Assembly (NCBI GenBank): GCA_965223675.1 | Contig: OZ245013.1 | Span: 4,154,001 to 4,218,000 of the forward strand | Source: JAGQKC01 sp965223675 | Lineage (GTDB): Bacteria > Nitrospirota > Nitrospiria > Nitrospirales > UBA8639 | Direction of reading: 5' to 3' | DNA length: 64,000 nucleotides | Shown: in pieces, positions 17,910 through 26,269 of the stretch | Layout: every line of letters begins with the position of its first letter | Position numbering within the stretch: the stretch's first letter is position 1 | The notes under the pieces: generated by a model | Databases searched by the model: none | The model's input: the letters and a program-made list of their open reading frames with translations, nothing else | Told to the model about the DNA's origin: nothing | Made by a program: the position numbers and the translations under genes

Positions 17910-18332
17910 GTGACTCGTGTTTTTCTAGATGCCAATGTGTTGTTCTCAGCGAGTGACGCTAAGAGTAATATTGCGTTCCTCATACATCTGCTCATTGGAC
18001 AAGGTAAAGTAGTCACGAGTGACTATGCCTTTCAAGAAGCCCGTCGAAACGTACAACTCAAAAGACCGTCATGGGCCAAAAGTCTGGATACGTTAATCCA
18101 TCAGGTAGAGGTTGTCCAATCAATTCAGTTCACTCTTCCCATACAGCTTTCCAGTAAAGACCAACCTATCCTCTGTACCACCATTCGTAGTGGTTGCCAA
18201 TACTTGGCGACCGGTGACCGAAAAGACTTCGGACATCTCTATAATCACACGGTTCAAGGCGTTACAATTATCAGCTTAGTTCAACTAGCCAAAATTGTCC
18301 TGCAGATGAGTGAGAATGAGAGTTGGTTATAG
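17910..18332 (+). CDS. PIN domain toxin (VapC-like)
   Basis: A 140-residue putative ribonuclease. The PIN acidic residues are visible: D8 in 'FLDANVLF', a glutamate in 'YAFQEARRN', and D in 'LATGDRKDF'. The GTG start has AGGG 8 bases upstream. It is paired with the AbrB-type antitoxin just before it; cleaving RNA when freed from the antitoxin is the expected role. This belongs to the PIN_3-like branch rather than the classical VapC of 37.0 kb. Confidence 0.82.
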   Translation: MTRVFLDANVLFSASDAKSNIAFLIHLLIGQGKVVTSDYAFQEARRNVQLKRPSWAKSLDTLIHQVEVVQSIQFTLPIQLSSKDQPILCTTIRSGCQYLATGDRKDFGHLYNHTVQGVTIISLVQLAKIVLQMSENESWL

Positions 18333-18836
18333 CGATCTACCCTCTAAGTTCCCCATCCACAGTTGTAAGCTTCCTCCAATCGAGGACAGGTAATTTGTAG
18401 AGCTTTCTGGCAACAGGTTCAAATGGCCGTGTACCATCTCAATAATCGTCCCAGAAAAACGCGAAGGTATTGCACGCCCAATCAACTGTTCAACAAACAC
18501 TTCGTCCCGCTGGTTTAAGAAAAATTGCATTTACGACTTGAATTCAAGGGGTGCTTGTGAGTTAGGATTTATGTTTATTGCTTGACTTCACACCCACTCT
18601 CTTTATGAGATTTTGGCTCTTTTCTCATGACAGGATGCTTTCTCAATTATACGTTCGCTCCGATCTGCCCGATTGCCCCACATTAAGATAAAAAAGTCAA
18701 CCGGTTTCTGCTCAAAAGGAAGAGAAGCGTGGCCTTAACTTTGCTGGACGAAATGCGGTAAAGTTATTTCCAAGTACATGCAACCTCTAGATCAGCGAGC
18801 CCTGAAGGCCAAAGATGGACAGGCGAATCTGATACA
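18333..18836. other. Accessory spacer, nothing confident
   Basis: A 67-codon minus-strand frame at 18327-18530 has no ribosome-binding site or known relative and is not called. The remaining 300 bases are AT-rich, with a weak TTGACT box near 18580, and probably contain the promoter for the DUF4160 gene. Confidence 0.4.
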
Positions 18837-19076
18837 ATGCCAACAGTTTTACGAGTCGGGCCGTATCGATTCTTCTTCTATGCCGGAGATCGTAACGAAC
18901 CATCGCATGTACATGTTGAACGGGATGAAAAGATTGCGAAGTTCTGGCTTGAGCCTGTGAGGTTACAACGCAGTGGTGGCTTCAATCGCGTGGATATCAA
19001 ACAGATACAATCAATTGTCGTTGAGCATCAAGAACAGTTAAGGGAGGCGTGGCATGAGTACTTCCGTAATGCCTAA
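18837..19076 (+). CDS. DUF4160 domain protein
   Basis: A 79-residue protein that fits DUF4160: 'GPYRFFFYAGDRNEPSHVHVERDEKIAKFWLEPV' as a pattern (residues 8-42), and a C-terminal helix ending 'LREAWHEYF'. Such proteins usually travel with DUF2442 proteins and are suspected toxin-antitoxin or regulatory pairs; no activity has been read from sequence. The gene overlaps the following DUF2442 gene by 23 bases. Confidence 0.85.
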   Translation: MPTVLRVGPYRFFFYAGDRNEPSHVHVERDEKIAKFWLEPVRLQRSGGFNRVDIKQIQSIVVEHQEQLREAWHEYFRNA

Positions 19077-19365
19077 TCCAGTCAGTCCTCGTGCGGAACA
19101 TGTGACAATCACTGAGGATACGTTAAGTGTCGATCTTGGAGACGGACGGACTATTGCCGCCCCGTTGGCCTGGTTCCCACGGCTTGTTCATGCTACTTCC
19201 GAAGAGAAAAACAACTGGCGGCTGATTGGCCAAGGAGAAGGCATTCATTGGGAAGATCTTGATGAAGATATTAGCATTGAGGGGTTACTTGAAGGTCGAC
19301 CATCTGGTGAAAGTCAGACCTCATTCAAAAAATGGTTAGACGCACGTTCTGCTCGTGACAAATAG
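19054..19365 (+). CDS. DUF2442 domain protein
   Basis: A 103-residue protein with the DUF2442 core: 'LSVDLGDGRTIAAPLAWFPRL', 'NWRLIGQGEGIHWEDLDEDIS' spread over residues 24-75, then 'IEGLLEGRPS'. It starts at an ATG behind GGGAGG inside the DUF4160 gene, so the two are translationally coupled. It is the presumed partner or antitoxin of DUF4160. Confidence 0.87.
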   Translation: MSTSVMPNPVSPRAEHVTITEDTLSVDLGDGRTIAAPLAWFPRLVHATSEEKNNWRLIGQGEGIHWEDLDEDISIEGLLEGRPSGESQTSFKKWLDARSARDK

Positions 19366-19702
19366 TGTTCGTAGTAGTTTACATACGAGAGTTGCACTAA
19401 CTCCTTAGCAGCTCCAAGCTTTACCTTTCTTCTCTCGATTAGTTTAATCCAAGGTTCACCTCTTTGAATTCCTTACGGTGTCAATCCATGAGGTTCTCTA
19501 TTCCCAGGAGACTCTTGTGCTAAGGTCGTACCCAATCAACCAGCATCTACATACCAGTAGCAAGAATAGCTGAAAAAACTCTTGCCCTTCTGCCTGCAAG
19601 CATCTGTCTTATCTGAACGTTCTTCCACATTTTCCACTATGCTCTTCCACTTCGCTATTTTTCAAGCTTACAACTTCCCTGTTTTTTCGTTTGTATTTTC
19701 TG
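19366..19702. other. Spacer before integrase remnant
   Basis: A pyrimidine-rich stretch without a gene. It could contain the attachment or promoter sequence of the integrase, but I see no clear direct repeat. Confidence 0.35.
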
Positions 19703-20286
19703 ATGGCCGGAAAACAAGCCAAGATCATTTCAGAAGAACTTCTGCAAGAAGCTCTCGATGATGTTGAACACTACACCCAATACCCTCTCCGTAATCGCGT
19801 GATGCTCTTACTCTCTCACAAAGCTGGGCTTCGAGCGAAAGAAATTAGCGCCTTACAATGGACGATGGTGACAGATGGGAAAGGAAACATACTCGATGCG
19901 TTAGAGCTTCCGGATTCGGCTACGAAATGGAATAGCGAACGGACCATCCCACTTCATCGAGCATTGCATGCAGCCTTGCTACTCTTGAACCATAGTCGTT
20001 GTCCTAATTTAGAAGATCCCATCATTGTGTCATGCCGTAGTGGACCAAGACGGCACCAAGCGTGGTCAATTGGTTCTGGTATCTCTATCGTCGGCTTGGA
20101 TTTTATCGATGCAGTAGCCATTCAGGTCGCCGGACATTCATTACGAACACCGCACGAAAAATCTCAAGGGCCGGGGGCAGCCTACGTGATGTGCAACAAT
20201 TGGCCAGACATGCCAATCTGACCACAATCCAACGCTATGTTGAGGGAAGCGACCTGGCGAAAAGGAAGGTAATAGATATGATTTAA
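19703..20286 (+). pseudogene. Small tyrosine recombinase, frameshifted
   Basis: A compact integrase of about 193 residues split over two frames. The first frame (ATG 19703) supplies the catalytic arginine in 'HKAGLRAKEIS' and a lysine before 'SERTIPLH'. The second frame carries 'SSHSGRRTF' (H-x-x-R), 'ARHANLTT' and the nucleophile tyrosine in 'IQRYVEG', ending at 20286. The frame breaks near 20040-20060, consistent with loss of one base. All active-site residues are otherwise kept, so the break is recent or an assembly error. Read in its first frame alone it would stop at 20221 with a nonsense tail. It closes the accessory patch. Confidence 0.8.
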
Positions 20287-20437
20287 CTTACCAAGGATTC
20301 TTATGAGATTTCTCCCTAATTTAACTTGCGATTCTCCGTGGTTTTGGCACGGGGATCTTTATTGCCCGTTGTGGGTAGCTGTCCTGACGATCAGGTTGCG
20401 ACTTGCTCCGATACTGTCTGCCTGATCAAGTGCTGTT

Positions 20438-21448
20438 TTAGACCGTCTGATGGACTGTTGTGATGTGAGGTTGATAGGTGACCTCTACCGTAAAGCCAAG
20501 GTCCTCAATCATTTGTTGCACTTCTGAAGCTGGTTGGCCCGGTGTCGTCAAGTATCCATCCACAAAGAGTGAATCAGCCACATAGAGGGCTAAGGGTTGT
20601 AATGATCGAAGGTTCCACTCACGTCCGCCTGCTGCTCGAATTTCTCGCCTTGGATGCAAGAATCGAAACATGCATAGAATTTTGAGGCATCGACGCGGTG
20701 TGAGTTGGTGTTTGCCTTCGAACGGGGTTCCTGGAACAGGATGTAACATATTGAGTGGTATTGAGTCTGGGTCGAGATCACGTAAAGAGAACGCTAAGTC
20801 GACAAGGTCCTGGTCGGATTCACCCATGCCGATGATGCCTCCAGAACAGAGTTCCAGGCCGGCTGCTCGTGCGTTCTTGAGTGTGGCCATTCGGTCGGCA
20901 AAGGTGTGGGTCGTGCAGATTGAGGCATGATAGGCTTCGCTGGTATTGAGGTTATGGTTAATGCGATCGACTCCTGCCGCTTTTAATTCTTTAGCTTGCT
21001 CTTCGTTCAGTAATCCCAACGAGCAACAGACCTGGATTGGGATTTCTTCCTTGATCTGTCTTACGGCAGTTGAAATCTGAGCAATTTCTCTGTCAAGTGG
21101 TGATCGGCCACTGATGACCACGCAGAAGCGTTGGGCCTTGGCTTCCGCCGCGCGTTTCGCGCCTTGAAGCATGTCTTTCGGAGAGACCAGTGCATAACGA
21201 TCAATGTCGGCGGTTGAGACTGATGATTGTGAGCAATAATGACAGTCTTCTTGGCAAGCTCCGCTTTTGGCATTGAGTAACATTTGTAATCGCACGGTGT
21301 TCCCAAAATGTTTTCGTCGAACGCGATAGGCGGCATTGATAAGGTCGAGTAATTGGTCATCAGGTGTTTGGAGGACGGCTAAAGATTCAGTTCTAGTCAA
21401 GCAGGTATCTGTTAGCACTCGATTTGTGAGATCTTTAAAGTCAATCAT
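20438..21448 (-). CDS. bioB: Biotin synthase
   Basis: A radical-SAM enzyme that inserts sulfur into dethiobiotin in the last step of biotin synthesis. 336 residues, the normal size. The [4Fe-4S] motif 'CQEDCHYC' (C-x3-C-x2-C) and the following 'SQSSVSTADI' are clear, as are 'CSGGIIGMGES' and 'GYLTTPGQ'. It is a single gene without bioA/D/F neighbours. An inverted-repeat element lies directly upstream, between it and rsfS. Confidence 0.96.
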   Translation of the reverse strand: MIDFKDLTNRVLTDTCLTRTESLAVLQTPDDQLLDLINAAYRVRRKHFGNTVRLQMLLNAKSGACQEDCHYCSQSSVSTADIDRYALVSPKDMLQGAKRAAEAKAQRFCVVISGRSPLDREIAQISTAVRQIKEEIPIQVCCSLGLLNEEQAKELKAAGVDRINHNLNTSEAYHASICTTHTFADRMATLKNARAAGLELCSGGIIGMGESDQDLVDLAFSLRDLDPDSIPLNMLHPVPGTPFEGKHQLTPRRCLKILCMFRFLHPRREIRAAGGREWNLRSLQPLALYVADSLFVDGYLTTPGQPASEVQQMIEDLGFTVEVTYQPHITTVHQTV

Positions 21449-21793
21449 GTGATTCCTCTTGTGGGTACGTTGAAAAAAGCCGCCAGCGGCGTTCCTGCCC
21501 TCTCGCCGCTTGAACCCCGCATGGTTTGCTGCAAGGACAACAGCGCAAGGCCAGTCGCAAGATTTGGTTGTGAGTATTGCCGATTCGCGAGAGTGCCGTG
21601 CTCACGTAATGCCAGTACGCTCTGCCCGTCAAAATAGCTGCGGCCTTGCTGAACGGACTTTTTTGAACAGATCCGTAGCCTTTGGAGATCAGTGTTTCCA
21701 TGAGCAAATATGGCCTTCAATATCTTCATTTTTCAATGGTCCTCTTTTAGCAGTGATCCGGGCGTTGGGAGCGTTGCTCTTGATAAGGCAGGA
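21449..21793. other. Intergenic region occupied by repeat element
   Basis: Almost entirely filled by the inverted-repeat element of 21470-21674, separating the rsfS and bioB transcription units. Frames of 60-95 codons here on both strands are repeat-derived. Confidence 0.6.
21470..21674. repeat. Nitrospira-type inverted-repeat (MITE-like) element, copy A
   Basis: Begins GTTGAAAAAAGCCGCCAGC and ends TTGCTGAACGGACTTTTTTGAACAGATC; the ends are imperfect inverted repeats of about 20 bases (ends listed here joined only for the last 28 by position 21647-21674, key core TTTTTTGAACAG). Inside it shares GCGAGAGTG and GCCAGTACGCTC blocks with copy C near 44.5 kb. No transposase is encoded. Confidence 0.8.
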
Positions 21794-22231
21794 TTAACTG
21801 CCATAACGAGCTGTAACAGGTGTTGGGTTTTCGACTGATGGCAATGATGAAGTCAGCAACCCTTGTTGATCGTCATCAGGAAGCGGAATACGAGGAGCAT
21901 CCGACCACATTTTTTCTAGCCCATAATATTGGCGAATATCTGTCTTGAACACGTGCACGACAATATCATCAAAGTCTAGCAGGATCCACATAGATGTTCC
22001 TGCGCCTTCAATTTGCGGAGTGGTGTGATACTCAGTCGAGATTTCTCGCGCAATATTATTCGCGATGGCTTTAACTTGGCGTTCAGACTCGCCTGACGCC
22101 ACGATGAAATAATCGGCAATTGAAGTTAACTCTCGGACATCGAGGATGAGAACATCGGAGGCTTTTTTAGCCAGAGCCGCACGTGCGATCGAAAGGGCTT
22201 GTTGTTGGGATTGTGGAATAACAGCATTCAC
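21794..22231 (-). CDS. rsfS: Ribosomal silencing factor RsfS
   Basis: Binds ribosomal protein L14 and blocks subunit joining when nutrients are short. The family core is clear: 'VLILDVRELTSIADYFIVASG', 'WILLDFDDIVVHVF' and 'RQYYGLEKMW' regions. The frame is open back to a TTG at 22294 inside nadD. The GTG at about 22231 overlaps the nadD stop by one base (TAGTG), gives 145 residues and is preferred. The last 30 residues are a non-conserved tail. Part of the rplU-rpmA-obgE-proB-nadD-rsfS run. Confidence 0.9.
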   Translation of the reverse strand: MNAVIPQSQQQALSIARAALAKKASDVLILDVRELTSIADYFIVASGESERQVKAIANNIAREISTEYHTTPQIEGAGTSMWILLDFDDIVVHVFKTDIRQYYGLEKMWSDAPRIPLPDDDQQGLLTSSLPSVENPTPVTARYGS

Positions 22232-22902
22232 TATGATTTCGCGTGATATAAGTGATGTTGAATTATATAAGATTCCACAGAGGGCAGCAACCAACGTGAT
22301 ATCTTGTGCCCTTTCTGAATGGATGTTCGAATCAATGAAGCTGAGGCTTCACAGGGAGTTAGGGAAAGCAAAGTGAGCTGTCTTGATGATGAGATGGGGA
22401 TATCTAGTCTATTGCAAAGGCCATTCTCGAGATCTTTGAGGCCTTGAAGAGGGATATTCGGCAGGCAGGTCACGGAAGGAATCTTGGTAAAATCAGCTTC
22501 TGGTCTTGAACAGACAATAAAATGACAAAGTTCCAAAAGTCTAGGCGCGTCTTTCCAGGTGTGGAGTTCCAGGAATGCGTCAAGTCCGATGATGAAAGAC
22601 CATTGGGCAACGTTTTCATATTCTTGTTGAAGCTTCGTCACGGTATCGATGGTATATGATACCGTGGGCGACCGAACTTCGATGTCCGATATCGCAAAAG
22701 ACGTCTTGTTCTCAATGGCCATCTGAACCATAATCAGTCGATGGTGTGCCGGGGCCAGGGAGGTTGATTCTTTATGCGGAGGATCACCTGTGGGAATGAA
22801 AATGATGCGATCAAGGTGGCATTCGGCTTGGACTTGTTCGGCAATGTGTACGTGACAACGATGAATAGGATTGAAGGTTCCACCGAAAAGTCCGATGTGC
22901 AT
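22231..22902 (-). CDS. nadD: Nicotinate-nucleotide adenylyltransferase
   Basis: Transfers AMP to nicotinate mononucleotide in NAD synthesis. 223 residues. N-terminal nucleotidyltransferase motif 'GGTFNPIHRCH' (G-G-x-F-x-P-x-H-x-x-H), 'FIPTGDPPHK' and the late I-S-x-S-x-x-R-like 'ASLIRTSIQ' are all there, the last slightly degenerate. Starts at ATG 22902. Followed directly by rsfS with a one-base overlap, a common pairing. Confidence 0.95.
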   Translation of the reverse strand: MHIGLFGGTFNPIHRCHVHIAEQVQAECHLDRIIFIPTGDPPHKESTSLAPAHHRLIMVQMAIENKTSFAISDIEVRSPTVSYTIDTVTKLQQEYENVAQWSFIIGLDAFLELHTWKDAPRLLELCHFIVCSRPEADFTKIPSVTCLPNIPLQGLKDLENGLCNRLDIPISSSRQLTLLSLTPCEASASLIRTSIQKGHKISRWLLPSVESYIIQHHLYHAKS

Positions 22903-22950
22903 AGGCCAGTTTAGACAGAAAGGAATATAAAAAGTAATAAATGAAAAGGG

Positions 22951-23035
22951 AACAGTGAAAAGACATGAAGCGTGACGCGTGAAGCGTGAGTGCTGACAGG
23001 GAAAGTGCGAAACGTGAAACGAGAAAGCACATGAG
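22951..23035. repeat. Degenerate short-word repeat (GTGAAGCGTGA type)
   Basis: Repeats of a roughly 7-base word such as GTGAAGC, GTGACGC, GTGAAAC and GAGAAAG fill the spacer between proB and nadD. The composition differs from the flanking genes. Confidence 0.6.
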
Positions 23036-23072
23036 TCATGATACTTGGCTTCGTCAATATGAAACCTCTTTG

Positions 23073-24194
23073 CTAGAGTAGAACAAGATTGTCCCGGTGG
23101 ATGACTTCTTCGTATTCACATTTTCCCAAGAGATTCTGAATGTCTCGCGTTGTTTGTCCTTTGATTTGCTCAAGAACCTGCGCCGAGTAATTCACGAGTC
23201 CTTTGGCAAATTCTTTCCCTTTTTTGTCGGTACACGTAATCGAGTCTCCGGCATTAAAAATTCCCTTCACGTCAAGGATTCCTGATGGAAGGAGGCTCTT
23301 GCCATGTTGTTGTAAAGCCTCAACGGCGCCTTGATCCAAGACGAGTTGTCCTTTGGGGCGCAAGGTAAAGGCAATCCATTGTTTCCGGCTGTTGAGTGGA
23401 CTCCCGTGTGGGAGAAAAAAAGTGCCGCCGGGTTCTCCTTGCAAAACCTTGGGAAGTAATCCTGGAGTTTCGCCGTTTAAGAGTAAGGTTGAGACGCCAA
23501 ATCGTGCGACATGCTTCGCGGCTTGGATTTTTGTGACCATGCCGCCTCGGCTTTCTTGACTTCTGGATTGTCCTGCTGCCTGTTCTAGGGATTTGGTGAA
23601 CTTGGGCACCAATGGAATCAACGTGGCCGAGGGGTTCTGTCGAGGGTCTGCGGTGTAGAGTCCATCAACGTCGGTAAGAATGACCAACAGGTCTGCATCT
23701 ATTAAGTGTGCGACCTGACCAGCCAGGTTGTCATTATCCCCGAATCGAATTTCGTCGACCGACACTGAATCGTTTTCATTAATAACCGGAATGACGCCAT
23801 GTTTCAGCAGAGATGTCAACGTATGGCGGGCATTCAAAAATCGTTGTCGATTGGCGAGATCTTCGTGTGTGAGAAGAATTTGCGCCACGGTGTCTTCAGT
23901 TTCTTCAAACGACTTTTCATAGGCGCGGATGAGTCGACTTTGTCCCACTGCGGCGGCCGCTTGTTTCAGAGGGATTGAACGCGGATATGACTTGAGCCTG
24001 AGGCGCTGAATCCCCGCGACAATGGCCCCTGAGGATACGATGACCACTTGACGATTCTCAGCCTGTATTTTTGCAAGATCTTTCGCGATAGAGGCAATCT
24101 GGTCAACGCGAAGACCGCCTTCGCGAGAAGCGACAAGGCTGCTGCCAATCTTGACGACAAGTCGTTTGGTCTGGGTTAAGAGCTTGTCTCGCAT
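23073..24194 (-). CDS. proB: Glutamate 5-kinase
   Basis: First step of proline synthesis: phosphorylates glutamate. 373 residues, with an amino-acid kinase domain (about 10-255; 'VVKIGSSLV', 'VSSGAIVAG', 'INENDSVSVDEIRFGDND' pattern, 'RGGMVTKIQAA') and a C-terminal PUA domain (280-365). Overlaps the obgE end by 19 bases, so it is translationally coupled. No proA is adjacent. Confidence 0.96.
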   Translation of the reverse strand: MRDKLLTQTKRLVVKIGSSLVASREGGLRVDQIASIAKDLAKIQAENRQVVIVSSGAIVAGIQRLRLKSYPRSIPLKQAAAAVGQSRLIRAYEKSFEETEDTVAQILLTHEDLANRQRFLNARHTLTSLLKHGVIPVINENDSVSVDEIRFGDNDNLAGQVAHLIDADLLVILTDVDGLYTADPRQNPSATLIPLVPKFTKSLEQAAGQSRSQESRGGMVTKIQAAKHVARFGVSTLLLNGETPGLLPKVLQGEPGGTFFLPHGSPLNSRKQWIAFTLRPKGQLVLDQGAVEALQQHGKSLLPSGILDVKGIFNAGDSITCTDKKGKEFAKGLVNYSAQVLEQIKGQTTRDIQNLLGKCEYEEVIHRDNLVLL

Positions 24195-25198
24195 GGATTT
24201 CTCATATGGCAGACTTGTTCGCTCAAAAATAACAGCAATGGTTGAAGCCCTTCACGAGTGACGGCTGAAATGGGGAAAAATGGAAGATGTTGTTGCTGGC
24301 AATGTGTGTGCAGTTTTTGCCGGAACTTCCCTGAACCTTGACTATCTATTTTGGTTGCCACAACGGCAAATGGACGCTGAGCCAAGTTGGTATCGAAGGT
24401 TTCAAGTTCATGTTTCAGCGTACAAAAGCTTGTTACGGGATCGTCGATAGACCATTCGGAAATATCAATAAGAAAGAGTAAAAACGCGGTGCGTTGGATA
24501 TGTCGAAGAAATTGAAAGCCGAGCCCTTTCCCTTCATGTGCGCCTTCGATTAATCCCGGGATATCAGCTACAACAAAACTCTGGTCTTCTGTCACGCTGA
24601 CGACTCCTAGATGGGGCCGCAAGGTTGTGAAAGGGTAACTGGCAATTTCTGGATGAGCAGAAGAGATGGAGGATATCAAAGTCGATTTTCCAGCGTTGGG
24701 AAATCCAACAAGCCCAACGTCGGCAAGTAGCTTCAATTCTAAAACAAGGGAATGCTCCTCCCCAGGAGTTCCTGTCTCAAATTGCCTTGGGGCTCGATTG
24801 GTGGACGTAGCAAAACGTGCATTTCCACGACCACCCTTTCCGCCATGCGCGATTACGACCTTTTGTTGGTCATTGATTAAATCGGCAAGAATCGTTTCTG
24901 TTTCTTCATCTTTAATAACCGTGCCTACTGGGACGGTTATGATCACATCTTCTCCTGCACTGCCAGATTTGTTTGATCCTTGCCCATAGTGCCCTGAAGG
25001 AGCTTCATAATGACGAAGATAGCGAAAATCAAGTAAGGTCGAAACGCGCGTGGAAGCCTTAAAGATTACATTGCCGCCATTACCGCCGTCGCCGCCATCT
25101 GGGCCTCCTTTAGGTACAAATTTTTCTCGGCGAAAACTACAGGTGCCACTACCACCTGAGCCAGCCTTCACAGAGATGCGAGCTTGATCAATAAACAT
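24176..25198 (-). CDS. obgE: GTPase ObgE
   Basis: Ribosome-assembly GTPase acting on the 50S subunit. 340 residues. A glycine-rich Obg fold (1-158, 'GGSGTCSFRREKFVPKGGPDGG'-type start) precedes the G domain (160-330) with G1 'GFPNAGKST', G3 'DIPGLIEGAH' and G4 'ATKID'. There is no C-terminal OCT domain, so this is the short form. It sits after rpmA as in most bacteria. Confidence 0.96.
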   Translation of the reverse strand: MFIDQARISVKAGSGGSGTCSFRREKFVPKGGPDGGDGGNGGNVIFKASTRVSTLLDFRYLRHYEAPSGHYGQGSNKSGSAGEDVIITVPVGTVIKDEETETILADLINDQQKVVIAHGGKGGRGNARFATSTNRAPRQFETGTPGEEHSLVLELKLLADVGLVGFPNAGKSTLISSISSAHPEIASYPFTTLRPHLGVVSVTEDQSFVVADIPGLIEGAHEGKGLGFQFLRHIQRTAFLLFLIDISEWSIDDPVTSFCTLKHELETFDTNLAQRPFAVVATKIDSQGSGKFRQKLHTHCQQQHLPFFPISAVTREGLQPLLLFLSEQVCHMRNPCETSS

Positions 25199-25295
25199 GG
25201 ATATCCTTGTTGCTTAGGGAGATAATACGCAGAAATTTTAGAAGGAACAACAGGATGAAAGATAGGAATGGAAGAGAGAGAAACCTCTTCGCTGA

Positions 25296-25550
25296 TTACG
25301 AAGGGGGATAGATACTGACTTTCCGTCGATCTTTACTTCCTTCAAATTTGACAGTGCCTGAAACTTTTGCAAAGAGGGTATAGTCTTTTCCAAGTCCGAC
25401 ATTTAGCCCTGGATAAAATTTTGTGCCCCGTTGCCGAACGATAATGCTGCCTGCACTCACGGCTTCACCGGCATAGGCCTTGACGCCGAGATATTGGGGA
25501 TTGCTATCACGTCCATTTCGAGAGGAGCCCCCTCCTTTTTTATGTGCCAT
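25296..25550 (-). CDS. rpmA: 50S ribosomal protein L27
   Basis: 84 residues starting 'MAHKKGGGSSRNGRDS', whose N-terminal tail reaches the peptidyl-transferase centre. There is no Firmicutes-type cleavable extension. It follows rplU by 32 bases on the minus strand, the standard order. Confidence 0.97.
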   Translation of the reverse strand: MAHKKGGGSSRNGRDSNPQYLGVKAYAGEAVSAGSIIVRQRGTKFYPGLNVGLGKDYTLFAKVSGTVKFEGSKDRRKVSIYPPS

Positions 25551-25582
25551 CTGTCTATTCTCCGTTACGGGTTAATACAACA

Positions 25583-25900
25583 CTAGGAAGGCGTCACGAT
25601 TTCAGCAATACGAATTTGTGTGAATCCTTGGCGATGTCCTTTGGTTCGCCGGTAATTTTTTCGGCGCTTTTTCTTAAAAACTCGAATGGTGCGGGTTCTT
25701 CCATGACGAATAATTTCGGCCTTCACTGCCGCACTGTCGATTTTGGGTCGTCCCCAGATTGGACCATTTTCACCATGAATGCTTCGAACGTCAGAAAGCT
25801 CAATCACTGACCCTACATCTCCTACTAGTGACTCCACCTGAAGAACTGACCCAGGTTCAGCTCGATATTGCTTTCCACCTGTTTCAATTATAGCATACAT
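25583..25900 (-). CDS. rplU: 50S ribosomal protein L21
   Basis: 105 residues, starting 'MYAIIETGGKQYRAEPGS' and ending with the RNA-binding 'YRRTKGHRQGFTQI' region. First gene of the minus-strand run rplU-rpmA-obgE-proB-nadD-rsfS. A repeat element lies just upstream, so its promoter must lie within or beyond that element. Confidence 0.97.
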   Translation of the reverse strand: MYAIIETGGKQYRAEPGSVLQVESLVGDVGSVIELSDVRSIHGENGPIWGRPKIDSAAVKAEIIRHGRTRTIRVFKKKRRKNYRRTKGHRQGFTQIRIAEIVTPS

Positions 25901-25920
25901 AGATATCTCCCTTATTGGGA

Positions 25921-26036
25921 CTGTTGAAAAAAGGCGCTAGCGGCGTTCTCATTGCTTAAAGGACTCGACGTACCGATGTACGCCTCGCCCTCTTCGTTGC
26001 TTGCTGCCTTGCTGATCGCCATTTTTGAACAGCCCC
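25921..26036. repeat. Inverted-repeat (MITE-like) element, copy B
   Basis: A 116-base element from CTGTTGAAAAAAGGCGCTAGC to a mirrored end with ATTTTTGAACAGCCC. In its middle is a short palindrome, GTACCGATGTAC. It is the shortest and most regular of the copies in this window and is probably a complete unit. Confidence 0.85.
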
Positions 26037-26196
26037 TGCGATCACCTAAGCCTTATTCAAATTGATGTTGGAATTTCTTTTATAATGATAACAAGCTAAC
26101 GAATTTTTGAACAGATCCTTATTGGACTCACAATTAACATGGTGTTGAAAAAGGTGTCAAGATTTTAGAAGCACACGAGACGTGCCGATACTCTCG

Positions 26197-26225
26197 TTGA
26201 CAGGCTTTTGACCCACTGTTATATA
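26197..26225 (+). promoter_or_regulatory. Strong sigma-70-type promoter of ilvE
   Basis: TTGACA at 26197-26202, 17-base spacer, TATATA at 26220-26225; the ilvE start is 45 bases further on. Confidence 0.7.
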
Positions 26226-26269
26226 CCTGAATGAAAGTAGCCTAAGATTTATAAGTGTAGGTTTTTCTA

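Larger units (their letters stand above)
25901..26269. other. Divergent spacer with repeat element and ilvE promoter
   Basis: Contains the copy B element, fragments of a further copy (TTTTTGAACAG at about 26104 and GTTGAAAAAGG at about 26143) and the ilvE promoter. No gene. Confidence 0.6.

Noticed and set aside
18327..18530. 67-codon minus-strand frame after the PIN toxin
   Set aside because: No ribosome-binding site and no relative recognised; overlaps the toxin's end.
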